A stretch of DNA of 64,000 nt from PALSA-505 sp036502085. GTDB lineage: Bacteria; Actinomycetota; Actinomycetes; Streptosporangiales; Streptosporangiaceae. The stretch's first letter is position 1; every line of letters begins with the position of its first letter. Made by a program: the position numbers and the translations under genes. Below, one piece after another: positions 51,075 through 59,293 of the stretch. The DNA lies in the NCBI GenBank assembly GCA_036502085.1, contig DASXZD010000126.1:1-64000 (forward strand), written 5' to 3'. A model generated the notes under the pieces. The model saw only the letters and a program-made list of their open reading frames with translations. It did not search any database and was not told the origin of the DNA.

Positions 51075-51839
51075 TCAGGCGAAGGCGGCGAGCGTGTCGG
51101 CCCGCAGCCCGAGGCGCAGCGTCTCCAGGCCGATGACCGCCTGGGCCGGCACGTTGCCGAGGTTGACGTCCGGGCCGATCCGGCTGACGAAGTACGCCTG
51201 CAGCGCGGTGCTGGGCGCCTCGAAGAGCAGCTGCCGCGGTCTGATCCCGGCCGACAGGACGTCCTCGATCAGCCCGAAGCGCAGCGCGCCGTCCGGCCGG
51301 CAGATGCCGGACGTGCCGCTCTCCCTGGCTTCCAGGGTGACCAGCGACGCCCCGGCCGCGAGGTCTTCACGGATGCACTGGACCCATGCGCTCGGCGGCA
51401 GCTGCTGCGAGCGGTCCGGATCCTTGAAGCCCACCTCGGACACGACGGTGAAGTCGGCGGCGAGCTTGCGCACGTAGCTGGCCTTCTCCGAGTTTGACAG
51501 CGGTATCGTCCCGTTCGACACCTCCACGTGCCGGCAGCCGTACGTCAGGCAGAACTGCCTGAAGTCGTCGAACAGGTCCTGCTGCACATACTTCTCGAAC
51601 AGCGTCCCGCCGAAGTAGCAGCCGATCCCGGCGTCGTTCAGTATGTCGATCTTCGCGCGCAGGCCGCCGGTCACGATCGCGGTGCCCCAGCCAAACTTGA
51701 CGAAGTCGATGTAATCCGCCGCGGATTCCACCAGGTCGGCGAAGTGCAGCAGCGGCAGGCCGCCGTCGATCACCATGGTGATCCCGTTATCGCGCGGCTT
51801 GCTGGTCCGCCGTGGCAGGTGCAGGGCTGTCGGGTTCAT
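51075..51839 (-). CDS. Phosphosulfolactate synthase (ComA-like)
   Basis: 254 aa TIM-barrel protein matching ComA along its length: ITMVIDGGLPLLHFADLVES, DYIDFVKFGWGTAIV, GCYFGGTLFEKYV, VEVSNGTIPLS, VVSEVGFKDP, TLEARESG, LLFEAP and NLGNVPAQAVIGLETLRLGL. ComA joins sulfite to phosphoenolpyruvate to make (R)-phosphosulfolactate, the first step of coenzyme M synthesis in methanogens. Here no ComB/ComC/ComDE genes follow. It heads an operon with a VOC protein, an acyltransferase and an acyl-AMP ligase, pointing to a different sulfonated product. The start is ATG 51839 after GGAGG. Confidence 0.88.
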   Translation of the reverse strand: MNPTALHLPRRTSKPRDNGITMVIDGGLPLLHFADLVESAADYIDFVKFGWGTAIVTGGLRAKIDILNDAGIGCYFGGTLFEKYVQQDLFDDFRQFCLTYGCRHVEVSNGTIPLSNSEKASYVRKLAADFTVVSEVGFKDPDRSQQLPPSAWVQCIREDLAAGASLVTLEARESGTSGICRPDGALRFGLIEDVLSAGIRPRQLLFEAPSTALQAYFVSRIGPDVNLGNVPAQAVIGLETLRLGLRADTLAAFA

Positions 51840-51976
51840 CGGCGTTGCCTCCTGTGCGGTCGGTAGCGTGCGCCGTGACCCGAAGCGTGCTGCGGCATTG
51901 TGAAAGACGGCTGAAATTAGGCCGGAGCTGCGGAAACCTCCAGGAATCTCTCAGCCAACCCTGATCTCATGCCCAC

Positions 51977-52693
51977 ATGACCTCAGGCTGCGCCGCCCAG
52001 GCGGCCTTTGCACAGGGCACCGGCCGGGTGCTCGTCGTGGACGACGACCCGGACGTGCGGGACTCGCTCGGGCTGGCGCTGCGCTGCGCCGGTTACCACG
52101 TGACGACGGCCGGCAACGGCGCGGATGCCCTCGCGGTGGTGTCCAGGTCGCCGGTCGACGTGATCGTCCTGGACGTGCTGATGCCCACGGTGGACGGGCT
52201 CGAGGCGTGCCGCCGGCTGCGGGTGCGCGGCGACGCCACCCCGATCCTGGTGCTCACCGCTCGGGCGGCGGTCGAGGACCGGGTCAGCGGGCTGGCGGCC
52301 GGCGCGGACGACTACCTGGTCAAGCCGTTCGCACTGCGCGAGCTGCTGGCCCGGGTCGGCGCGCTGCTGCGGCGCAGCCGGGTGGCCCGCGACCTGCTCG
52401 GCTACGCCGACCTGACGCTGGACGCCGCGGCCAGGCGGGTGACCAGGGACGGCGCGGAGATCACGCTGACCAGGATCGAGTTCGACCTGCTCGAGCTGCT
52501 GCTGCGCAACGCCGAGCGGGTGCTCGGCTACGACGCGATCGTGCATCACGTGTGGGGCTACGCGGAAGCGCCGGCGTCCAACGCGCTGCAGGTGTTCGTC
52601 GGCTTCCTGCGCCGCAAGCTCGAGCAGGGCGAGCGGCCGCGGCTGGTGCACAACGTGCGCAGCGTCGGCTACGTGTTGCGGGCCGTCCCGTGA
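51977..52693 (+). CDS. OmpR-family response regulator
   Basis: 238 aa. The receiver domain is at about 18-130 with the acidic pocket VVDDDPD, phosphoacceptor D66 (VLDVLMP), Thr/Ala switch LTARA and K116 (DYLVKPF). The winged-helix output is at about 145-236 (LTRIEFDLLELLLRNAERVL; FVGFLRRKLEQGER; VRSVGYVLR). It resembles MprA/PrrA-type regulators. The stop overlaps the kinase start by 4 bp (GTGA). The promoter region 51840-51976 separates it from the divergent ComA-like operon, which it may control. Confidence 0.93.
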   Translation: MTSGCAAQAAFAQGTGRVLVVDDDPDVRDSLGLALRCAGYHVTTAGNGADALAVVSRSPVDVIVLDVLMPTVDGLEACRRLRVRGDATPILVLTARAAVEDRVSGLAAGADDYLVKPFALRELLARVGALLRRSRVARDLLGYADLTLDAAARRVTRDGAEITLTRIEFDLLELLLRNAERVLGYDAIVHHVWGYAEAPASNALQVFVGFLRRKLEQGERPRLVHNVRSVGYVLRAVP

Positions 52694-54093
52694 CCGGCGG
52701 GCAGGGCCAGCCGCGCCGGCTCAGGGTGCGGCGGCCGCTGATGCTGCAGACCCGGTTCACCCTGGCCGCGGCGGGCGCGGTCGCGGCGGCCGCGCTGGTG
52801 ATCACCGCGGTCGCGTTCATCGTGGTCCGCACCGACCTGCAGAACCAGGTGCGCCAGGATCTGCAGGACCGGGCGGCCGCCGTGCAGCGCCTGGCGGCGC
52901 GCAAGTATCACGATCACGTGCCCGGCGGCTGGGTGCCGCCGCGGTCGGCCCGGTTCGGCGCGTCCAGCCCGTACCTGCAGATCGTGACGGCCGGCGGCAC
53001 CACCTGGGCGCCGGCCGGCGATCACCGGCTGCTGCCGGCCGACGCGACCGCCGAGCTGGTCGCCGCCGGGCAGCACGCCTCGTACTACAGCGACGCGACG
53101 CTTGGCGGGGTGCGCGCCATGGTGCTCACCGTGCCGCTGCGGCCGGGCCTGGCCCTGCAGCTGGCCGCGCCGCTGGCCACGGCGGACGCCGAGCTGGCCA
53201 GCATTGGGGCCACGCTGGCGGTGCTAAGCCTGATCGGCGTCGGGCTGGCCGCGCTGGCCGGCTGGGGGGTGGCGCGGGCCGGGCTCGCGCCGGTGGCCCG
53301 GCTGGCCGCGGTCGCCGAGCAGGTGACCGCGACCGGCTACCCGATCGGCCAGGTGGCGGCCGAACGGCCGGACGAGCTGGGCCGGCTGGCCGCCTCGTTC
53401 AACCGCATGCTCGGCGCGCTGCGCCGGTCGCACGCGGCCCAGCAGCAGCTGGTCAGCGACGCCAGCCACGAGCTGCGCACCCCGCTGACCAGCCTGCGAG
53501 TCAACGCCGAGCTGCTGGCGGCCGGCCACGGCCTGTCCGACGCGGAGCGGCGCGAGGTGGCCGCGCGGATCGCCGCGCAGGCGGCCGAGCTCGGCCAGCT
53601 GGTCGCCGACGTCACCGAGCTGGCCGGCGATCAGCGGCGCGGCGGCCCGCTGGCCCACATCCGGCTGGACGAGCTGGTCGCGGCCGAGCTGGCCGCGGCC
53701 CGCAGGGACTGGCCGCGGACCGTCTTCGCGGCCGAGCTGGAGCCGGCCGTCGTCGCGGGCCGCGCCGATCAGCTGCGGCGCGCGATCAGGAACCTGCTGG
53801 ACAACGCGGCGAAGTTCGGCCCGGCCGACGGCCCGGTGGACGTGCGGCTCGCGGCCGGCGAGCTCAGCGTCCGCGATCACGGGCCGGGCATCGCGCCGAC
53901 CGACCTGCCGCAGATCTTCGAGCGGTTCTACCGGGCGCCGTCCGCGCGCGGAACGCCCGGCTCGGGCCTCGGGCTGGCCATCGCCCGCCAGGTCGCCGCG
54001 GGCCACGGGGCGGCGATCTGGGCCGAAGTCCCGCCGGGCGGCGGGACCGTGCTGCGGCTGCGGCTGCCGGCCTGGTCAGCCGCGGCCCGATAG
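52690..54093 (+). CDS. Sensor histidine kinase
   Basis: 467 aa from GTG 52690. TM1 is at about 24-46, an extracytoplasmic sensor domain at about 47-170, TM2 at about 172-194 and HAMP at about 195-248. The HisKA phosphoacceptor is H260 in SDASHELRTPLTSL. The ATPase has the N box NLLDNAAKFG, G1 DHGPGI, F box IFERFYR and G2 GSGLGLAIARQV. It phosphorylates the upstream regulator. The outer domain has no recognisable ligand motif. It is MprB-like in layout. Confidence 0.93.
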   Translation: MTGGQGQPRRLRVRRPLMLQTRFTLAAAGAVAAAALVITAVAFIVVRTDLQNQVRQDLQDRAAAVQRLAARKYHDHVPGGWVPPRSARFGASSPYLQIVTAGGTTWAPAGDHRLLPADATAELVAAGQHASYYSDATLGGVRAMVLTVPLRPGLALQLAAPLATADAELASIGATLAVLSLIGVGLAALAGWGVARAGLAPVARLAAVAEQVTATGYPIGQVAAERPDELGRLAASFNRMLGALRRSHAAQQQLVSDASHELRTPLTSLRVNAELLAAGHGLSDAERREVAARIAAQAAELGQLVADVTELAGDQRRGGPLAHIRLDELVAAELAAARRDWPRTVFAAELEPAVVAGRADQLRRAIRNLLDNAAKFGPADGPVDVRLAAGELSVRDHGPGIAPTDLPQIFERFYRAPSARGTPGSGLGLAIARQVAAGHGAAIWAEVPPGGGTVLRLRLPAWSAAAR

Positions 54094-54320
54094 CGCCCGG
54101 CACCCGGCGGGCCGGCCGGGGGCAGCGGGGCGTGATGGAACCGTTCGGGAGGAATTCCTGAATCACAGACCACCGGTGTCCCGGTCACCGCGGGCGCGGC
54201 GCCGGGTGAAGACGGTGAGCAGCGCGATCCGACCACGGCGGTGATGAGGCCTCGCCGGGGCATGGCTCAGTCTCAGCCGCGCCGGGACCCGTGTCAAAGC
54301 GGGCGGCCAGGTAGGCAAGA

Positions 54321-55077
54321 ATGACCCGGGTGACCGATGAGCTCTTGCGCGAGGCGGGCCGGACTGTCCCCGGGCCGCAGGCCGTGGTCACGACGCTGAC
54401 CAGCGCCGCGATCTTCCTGGTGGCCGAGATCGGCCCGGGAGCGCGGAACGCCCGCACGGTGCGCAGCCTGTGCGGGGATCTGGCCGGGCTGGCCCGCGCC
54501 GTCGGATTCCGTGACCTGGAGGGACGGCTGAGCTGCGTAACCGGCTTCGGCTCGCGGGCCTGGGACCGGCTGACGACCGGACCGAGGCCAGCCGGGCTGC
54601 ACCCGTTCCGCGAGATCAGGGCCGGCCACCGGCACGCGGTCGTCACCCCCGGTGACCTGCTCTTCCACATCCGCGCCACCCGGATGGACCTGTGCTTCGA
54701 GCTGGCGGCCCAGATCTTCGTCCGGCTGGACGGCGCGGTGACGGTGCTGGACGAGGTGCACGGCTTCCGCTACTTCGTTCGGCTCGGTCGGCAGCGGCGA
54801 GTACGGCACCTACTTCATCGGCTACGCCAGGTCGCCGGCCGTGATCGAGCAGATGCTGGTGAACATGTTTGTCGGCTTGCCCGAGGGTAACTACGACCGG
54901 CTGCTGGACGTCAGCACCGCGGTGACCGGGACCCTGTTCTTCGTCCCCTCGGCGGACCTGCTGGAGGGCCTGGCCGGCGAGCCGGCACCGGAAGGTGAGA
55001 TCCCGCCGTCTGATGGGCAGGGTAGCGATGGCTCGCTGAACATCGGCGGCCTGAAGGGAGTTTCCGAGGATGAATAA
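54321..55077 (+). pseudogene. DyP-type peroxidase, encapsulin cargo, with catalytic core deleted
   Basis: The first part, 54321 to about 54776, encodes the normal N-terminus to AVTVLDEVHGFRYF. In intact DyPs this is followed by DxRDLLGFVDGTENP and about 100 residues including the GxxDG Asp, the proximal heme His and the distal Arg. Here the text jumps, with a frame change, to FGSVGSGEYGTYFIGYARSP, which normally lies about 105 residues later, and runs to the end at 55077. The C-terminal DGSLNIGGLKG is the encapsulin-targeting peptide and is intact. A roughly 315-bp out-of-frame deletion at about 54777-54784 therefore kills the enzyme. It overlaps the encapsulin start by 8 bp. Confidence 0.85.
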
Positions 55078-55873
55078 CCTGCACCGCGAGCTGGCGCCGG
55101 TCTCCGAGGCCGCCTGGGAGCAGATCGAGCAGGAGGCGGCGCGCACGTTCAAGCGGCACCTGGCCGGCCGCCGGGTGGTGGACGTGAACGGCCCGGCCGG
55201 CGAGGCATTCTCGGCGGTGGGCACCGGCCGGGTGCGGGAGATTGACCCGCCGGGCGACGGCGTGCGCGCCCGGCAGCACGAGGTCGTGGCGCTGGTGGAG
55301 CTGCGGGCGCCGTTCCGGCTGGACCGGGCGGAGATCGACGATGTGGCGCGCGGTGCCCAGGACGCCGACTGGCAGCCGGTCAAGGACGCGGCCAGGCAGA
55401 TCGCCTTCGCCGAGGACCGCGCGATCTTCGAGGGGTATCAGGCCGGCGGCATCGGCGGCATCCGGGCGGGCTCGAGCCACTCGCCGGTGCTCCTGCCCGC
55501 CGAGGTCACGGAGTACCCGGTGGCGATCGCCCAGGCGCTCAGCCAGCTGCGCGAGGCCGGCGTGGACGGCCCGTACTCGCTGGTGCTCAGCGCGGACGCC
55601 TACACGGCCGTCAGCGAGACCACCGATCACGGCTACCCGGTGATCGAGCACATCAGGCGGCAGCTCTCCGGCGAGATCATCTGGGCGCCGGCCGTCGGCG
55701 ACGCCGTGCTGCTGACGACCCGCGGCGGCGATTTCAGTCTGCAGCTCGGCCAGGATGTCGCGATCGGCTACCTGTCGCACACCGAGGCCAGCGTCGAGCT
55801 GTACCTGCAGGAAACCCTGACGTTCCTGATGTTCACGGCCGAGGCGGCGGTCGGTCTCACCGTAGCCGGGTAG
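55070..55873 (+). CDS. Encapsulin shell protein (family 1, linocin-M18 type)
   Basis: 267 aa HK97-fold shell protein, full length: MNNLHRELAPVSEAAWEQIE, KRHLAGRRVVDVNGPAGEAF, REIDPPGDGVRARQHEV, ELRAPFRLDRAEIDDVARGA, AEDRAIFEGY, then DAVLLTTRGGDFSLQLGQDV and the C-terminal YLQETLTFLMFTAEAAVGLT. Sixty copies usually form a 24-nm compartment around a DyP or ferritin-like cargo bound through a C-terminal peptide. The gene is intact and its ATG sits in the DyP tail (GAGGATGAATAA), so it depended on DyP translation. With the DyP broken, the shell may be empty or load another cargo. Confidence 0.93.
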   Translation: MNNLHRELAPVSEAAWEQIEQEAARTFKRHLAGRRVVDVNGPAGEAFSAVGTGRVREIDPPGDGVRARQHEVVALVELRAPFRLDRAEIDDVARGAQDADWQPVKDAARQIAFAEDRAIFEGYQAGGIGGIRAGSSHSPVLLPAEVTEYPVAIAQALSQLREAGVDGPYSLVLSADAYTAVSETTDHGYPVIEHIRRQLSGEIIWAPAVGDAVLLTTRGGDFSLQLGQDVAIGYLSHTEASVELYLQETLTFLMFTAEAAVGLTVAG

Positions 55874-55901
55874 GCCCCTCTGCCCTTACGGCCTTACGGC
55901 C

Positions 55902-56468
55902 TTACGGGTGGAACTGCTCCTGGATGCCGGTGATCGCGGTGAGCGGCCCGGTCACCAGGAATATCCGGGTGTCGTCGTCGGTGGCCAGGTAGCCGGCCAG
56001 CTGGCCGGCCGCCATGGGCTCGGGGCTCATCTTGGCGACCGGGAACACCTCGATCGACGCGCCGGGAACCGCGTGCGCGCTGACCGTGCTGGCGGACACG
56101 TTATAGTGCAAGTCGTCCTCGCCGCCGCAGATCAGCGTGGCCGGGTTGCCGGTCAGCGCGAGCGAGCCGTCCGATGCGGCGTTCGCCGCCGTGATGTGCA
56201 GGAACGTGCGCCTGGCCATGGCCGCGCAACTCTGCGGGGCGGCGCTGGTGGTGACCACAGGGGCCGCCGTGCTGGCGGCCGGGCTGGCGGAGGCCGGCAC
56301 CGCGGGCGGGGTGCTCGTGGCCGCCGGCGGGGGTGCGCTGACCGGCGTGCTGGCCGGGGTCTGCTCCGCGCTGCTGGCGGCGGGGCCAGACGATGAGCAG
56401 GCGCTGGCCAGCAGCGCGACGACGACGGCCGGGCCCGCCAAGCCAGCCAGCACGCGAAGATCCCGCAT
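55902..56468 (-). CDS. Putative lipoprotein with Pro/Ala/Thr-rich linker
   Basis: 188 aa from ATG 56468 (MRDLRVLAGL). Lipobox LLASAC at about 20-25, then a roughly 60-aa Ser/Thr/Pro/Ala spacer that would cross the cell wall. A small C-terminal domain has one Cys pair (QSCAAMARRTFLHIT and ATLICGGEDDLHYNV) and strand SIEVFPVAKMSPEPM. Function unknown. It is convergent with encapsulin, which ends 29 bp away. ATG 56486 is an alternative start. Confidence 0.7.
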   Translation of the reverse strand: MRDLRVLAGLAGPAVVVALLASACSSSGPAASSAEQTPASTPVSAPPPAATSTPPAVPASASPAASTAAPVVTTSAAPQSCAAMARRTFLHITAANAASDGSLALTGNPATLICGGEDDLHYNVSASTVSAHAVPGASIEVFPVAKMSPEPMAAGQLAGYLATDDDTRIFLVTGPLTAITGIQEQFHP

Positions 56469-56866
56469 CGGGGCATCGTATGGCATCAGCCTGCCCAGCC
56501 AGGTCCGCCACAGCGGGCATCCCGATAGCCGAAGGATTCTGGTCGCTGAAGCGACCAGAATCCTTACCCATCATCGAGGTCCCCAGTCCCGCCGCGAGGC
56601 TCAGATTAAATTCGCAAAGGGCGGGCTAATAACGATTGCAGGCCATTCCCCCGTCCGCTCCGAGCCGTTTCCCGGCCAGGCTGACCACGGTTCGTAGCAG
56701 CATGCGCACCCGAACGTGATTTTTACTCTCTCTTGACCAATGTGACAACCTTTCTGGCATGCTATGCGTCGTATATAGGTACATATGGGGCCACTTGGGA
56801 TCCGTCCCCCGACAGGTCGGTGACCGGTCGCCTCGGCGATGTTAAGGACGGGCATGGGGGTTGTTC
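56469..56866. other. AT-richer intergenic region before the YcaO locus
   Basis: About 400 bases without a gene. They contain the family II hairpin (56532-56565) and an AT-rich stretch at 56720-56790 with TTGACC at 56735 and GTATATAGGTAC near 56773. This stretch is the probable promoter for the downstream small ORF and YcaO. I cannot define exact -35/-10 boxes. Confidence 0.4.
56532..56565. repeat. Dispersed palindromic repeat, family II, copy B
   Basis: Perfect 16-bp arms, AAGGATTCTGGTCGCT (56532-56547) and its complement (56550-56565), with only 2 bases between. The core is shared with 6862-6911. Confidence 0.7.
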
Positions 56867-57082
56867 ATGAATATGTCAGTGCGCGATTACGCTCCGATGG
56901 ACCTTGCCTCAGGGTCCGGCCGCGGTACCCCGGGCAGGCGGACCAGGAGCACCTTCTCCGCGACTCAGACTGACCTGGCGGTCTGGGGCGAGGCCGCGCC
57001 CGCGCGTGATGCGGCGAACGGCAGCCGGCCCGGTGCGGGCGGCCCGTTGCAGGACGTGTCCCAGATCCTGCTGTCCGGCTGA
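56867..57082 (+). CDS. Small ORF before YcaO, candidate RiPP precursor
   Basis: 71 aa starting MNMSVRDYAPMDLASGSGRG at ATG 56867, six bases after a GGGGG ribosome site. It is rich in Ser, Thr, Gly and Arg, has no Cys, contains SATQTDLAVWGEAAP and ends QDVSQILLSG. Position and size suit a YcaO substrate, with Ser/Thr or backbone amides as modification sites. Alternatively it is the N-terminal part of the YcaO gene split by a frameshift, because the YcaO frame stays coding-like upstream of its ATG with no other start codon. Confidence 0.5.
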   Translation: MNMSVRDYAPMDLASGSGRGTPGRRTRSTFSATQTDLAVWGEAAPARDAANGSRPGAGGPLQDVSQILLSG

Positions 57083-57150
57083 GCGTCCGGCTCGGCGATG
57101 CCCTGGCGGCCCGCCTGGATGAACTGGGCCTGCGGCCGGCTGACGGCTGC

Positions 57151-58767
57151 ATGCTCGGGGTCGGCGATGCCGCCGTCGAGTTGGTCAGCGGTTCGCGGAC
57201 GGTCGCGTTCTGCGACGTCAGGTCCGGCGATGTCCCGGCCGTAACCAGCCGGCTGCTCGACCTGGGCCTGCTCGCCGCGGGGGCGCGCTCCCCATGGGCC
57301 TGGCCGCCGGCGGATGCGACGGGTGCACCCGCCATGACCGTGGCAGCAGACCGCGCGCTGTTCCAGCCCGGCGGCCTCGATGGCGCGCAGCGGGACGCCG
57401 CGGTCACCGCGTTCATCGCCTGCCAGCCGACCCAGGACGCGACCCGGCTGCTGCACCGCGCCCGGACCGGGCGGCGGACCGTGCTCGCGGTGACCCCGAC
57501 GGCCGGGCTGGCCGCCTTCCTCACCGCGGCGCCGCCGACCCGAACCACGACCGCCGCGATCGCCGCCAGCAACGCCGGGATCTACACCTGGCAGGACGCC
57601 CGCTCCCCCGCCCTGACCGGCCCGTTCCGCCCCGCGCTCACCCTGACCTGCCGCGCCGCCGGCACCAGCCCGCCGCTGTGGACGGCAGTCTGCGACGTCG
57701 CCCCGGCGCCCGCCGCCCTGGACCTGCCGGGCCGCTTCACCACCGGCGCCGCCGCCACCGCACGCCAGGACGCGGAACTGCGCGCGGTCGCCGAAGCCTA
57801 CGAACGGCACGCCGCCGGCCGCATCCCCCGCCCCGCCCTGACCGCCGCCACCTTCGATGACCTCGGCCCGGCGGCGGCCGACCCCCGCGACATCATCTGC
57901 TACCGCGCCTGGCAGCGCGAGATGTTCGGCGACCTGGCGCCGTTCGATCCCGGCCAGCGCCGCCTGTGGATCCGGCTGCACACCGCGGCCGGCCAGCCCC
58001 GATGGGCCCTCGCCGACCTGATCTTCTATCCGCTGGGGGACGCCGCCAGCCAGCTGCACACGACCGCAACCTCGTCCGGCATGGCCGCGCACACCGCCCC
58101 CGAGCTGGCCGTCCGCAACGCCTGGCACGAGCTGCTCGAACGCGACGCGTTCCTGCGCCGCTGGTACGCCCGGTCCAGCCCGCCGCAGGTCATCCCCGAC
58201 ATCCCGCTCCCCGGCGCCGACCCCTTCACCGTCGACCTGAGCCGGCGGGGCTGGACCCTCACGCTGCTCGCGCTCGGGTCCCCCGGCCAGCCGATCATCG
58301 CCGCGGCCGCCCGGCAGGGCACCCGGCTCTGCCTCGGCGCCGCCGCCCACAATGACCCGCAGGCGGCGGCGGGCAAGGCCATCAGGGAGGCATGGTCGGC
58401 CGCCAGCGAGGACGACGGCCAGCCCGCCCCGCCGCCGGAGGAGATCCGCACCCCGGCCGACCACGGACGGCTGTATTTCGCCGGGCAGCACACCGAGCCC
58501 GCGGCATTCCTGCTGGCCGGCGAGCCCACCATCAGGCTCAGCCAGCTGACCCGGCCGCTCCCCCGGCCTGGACCCCGAACGCTGGTCTACCGCTGGCCGC
58601 ACGAGATCACCCGGCCGTTCCGCGTGGCCCGGGTGCTCGACCCCCGCCTCATCCCGATCACGTTCGGCTACGGGCGCGACCCCCTCGGCCGGCCCGACGT
58701 GGCGCGTCTCGTCCGGGCCAGCGGCCGGCCCGTCGACCGGCCGCTGCCGCCGCACCCGTTCGCGTGA
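57151..58767 (+). CDS. YcaO-family enzyme (azoline/amidine/thioamide-forming)
   Basis: 538 aa. A roughly 190-aa N-terminal part of unclear fold precedes the YcaO domain at about 190-538. The Mg-ATP site motifs are visible: AVAEAYERHAAG (E215 region), TSSGMAAHTAPELAVRNAWH and ELLERDAFLRRW (about 327). The C-terminus DVARLV...PLPPHPFA is a variant of the Pro-rich YcaO tail. YcaO enzymes phosphorylate peptide amide oxygens for cyclodehydration or thioamidation. No E1/ThiF partner, dehydrogenase or TfuA is adjacent, so it is a stand-alone type. The start may lie further upstream: the same frame reads RLGDALAARLDELGLRPADG before ATG 57151. Confidence 0.82.
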   Translation: MLGVGDAAVELVSGSRTVAFCDVRSGDVPAVTSRLLDLGLLAAGARSPWAWPPADATGAPAMTVAADRALFQPGGLDGAQRDAAVTAFIACQPTQDATRLLHRARTGRRTVLAVTPTAGLAAFLTAAPPTRTTTAAIAASNAGIYTWQDARSPALTGPFRPALTLTCRAAGTSPPLWTAVCDVAPAPAALDLPGRFTTGAAATARQDAELRAVAEAYERHAAGRIPRPALTAATFDDLGPAAADPRDIICYRAWQREMFGDLAPFDPGQRRLWIRLHTAAGQPRWALADLIFYPLGDAASQLHTTATSSGMAAHTAPELAVRNAWHELLERDAFLRRWYARSSPPQVIPDIPLPGADPFTVDLSRRGWTLTLLALGSPGQPIIAAAARQGTRLCLGAAAHNDPQAAAGKAIREAWSAASEDDGQPAPPPEEIRTPADHGRLYFAGQHTEPAAFLLAGEPTIRLSQLTRPLPRPGPRTLVYRWPHEITRPFRVARVLDPRLIPITFGYGRDPLGRPDVARLVRASGRPVDRPLPPHPFA

Positions 58768-58807
58768 GATTTGCGTTATGCCCGGGGCCCGGCGGCCTCG
58801 CGCGGGG

Positions 58808-58873
58808 CCGCGTACCGTTCGCGGACCTTGCGCGGCAACCCCTTAAAGGCCCCTTTTCCCGAACGGTACGCGG
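58808..58873. terminator. Long inverted repeat between convergent transcription units
   Basis: 14-bp perfect arms (58808-58821 with 58860-58873) enclose 38 bases that include CCCCTTAAAGGCCCCTTTT. It lies between the YcaO stop and the last gene of the opposing operon, and is probably a bidirectional terminator. Confidence 0.5.
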
Positions 58874-58915
58874 CGAACGGAACTAGGTTCCGCCGGCCAT
58901 CAGGGGCAGCCCCGG

Positions 58916-59293
58916 TCATCCGGAGGCCAGGCATTCGGTCGCCGCGCCGGCCAGCACGCCGATCTCGAAGCCGGCCACCAGCGCGCTCAGGAAGGCTGCG
59001 ATCGCGAGCGCTATGTCGCCGGCCGCGGCGGCTGCCCCGCCCAGGCCGCCGGCCCCGGCGATCAGCGCGCCCAGCTTCTTCCAGGCGGCGTCTTCCAGCT
59101 TCTTCTCGGCGTACTTCAGCGCGGCCTGGACCGGCGGGCTGAGCTGGTTCCAGTAGCTGATGACCGCGCTGACTCCGGTCATCGCCAGATCCTTGGCGCC
59201 GTTGAAGGCGTTCAGGCCCTCGTTGCTGAGGAACTGGCTCACGTCGGTGTCCTTGCCGCCGACGCAGGCGACGAAGGCGTCCCAGTCAGGCAT
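58916..59293 (-). CDS. Small hydrophobic protein, candidate membrane effector
   Basis: 125 aa. A soluble N-terminal half (MPDWDAFVACVGGKDTDVSQ ... QAALKYAEKKLEDAAWKKLG) precedes two hydrophobic Gly/Ala-rich stretches, LGALIAGAGGLGGAAAAAGD and IALAIAAFLSALVAGFEIGV. A hydrophobic hairpin of this type suits pore formation or membrane insertion. Two cysteines lie at the ends (ACVGG, ATECLASG). It has GAGAGG seven bases before ATG 59293, inside the end of the upstream gene, so the two are coupled. No family is recognised. It is the last gene of the CHAT operon. Confidence 0.65.
   Translation of the reverse strand: MPDWDAFVACVGGKDTDVSQFLSNEGLNAFNGAKDLAMTGVSAVISYWNQLSPPVQAALKYAEKKLEDAAWKKLGALIAGAGGLGGAAAAAGDIALAIAAFLSALVAGFEIGVLAGAATECLASG

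Noticed and set aside
51075..51839. Complete coenzyme M pathway
   Set aside because: Only the ComA step is present. The neighbours are acyl-transfer genes and no ComB, ComC or ComDE homologue is in the window.
56601..56855. 84-codon minus-strand frame with several Cys, considered as a peptide gene
   Set aside because: No ribosome site, atypical codon use, and it overlaps the likely promoter of the YcaO locus.
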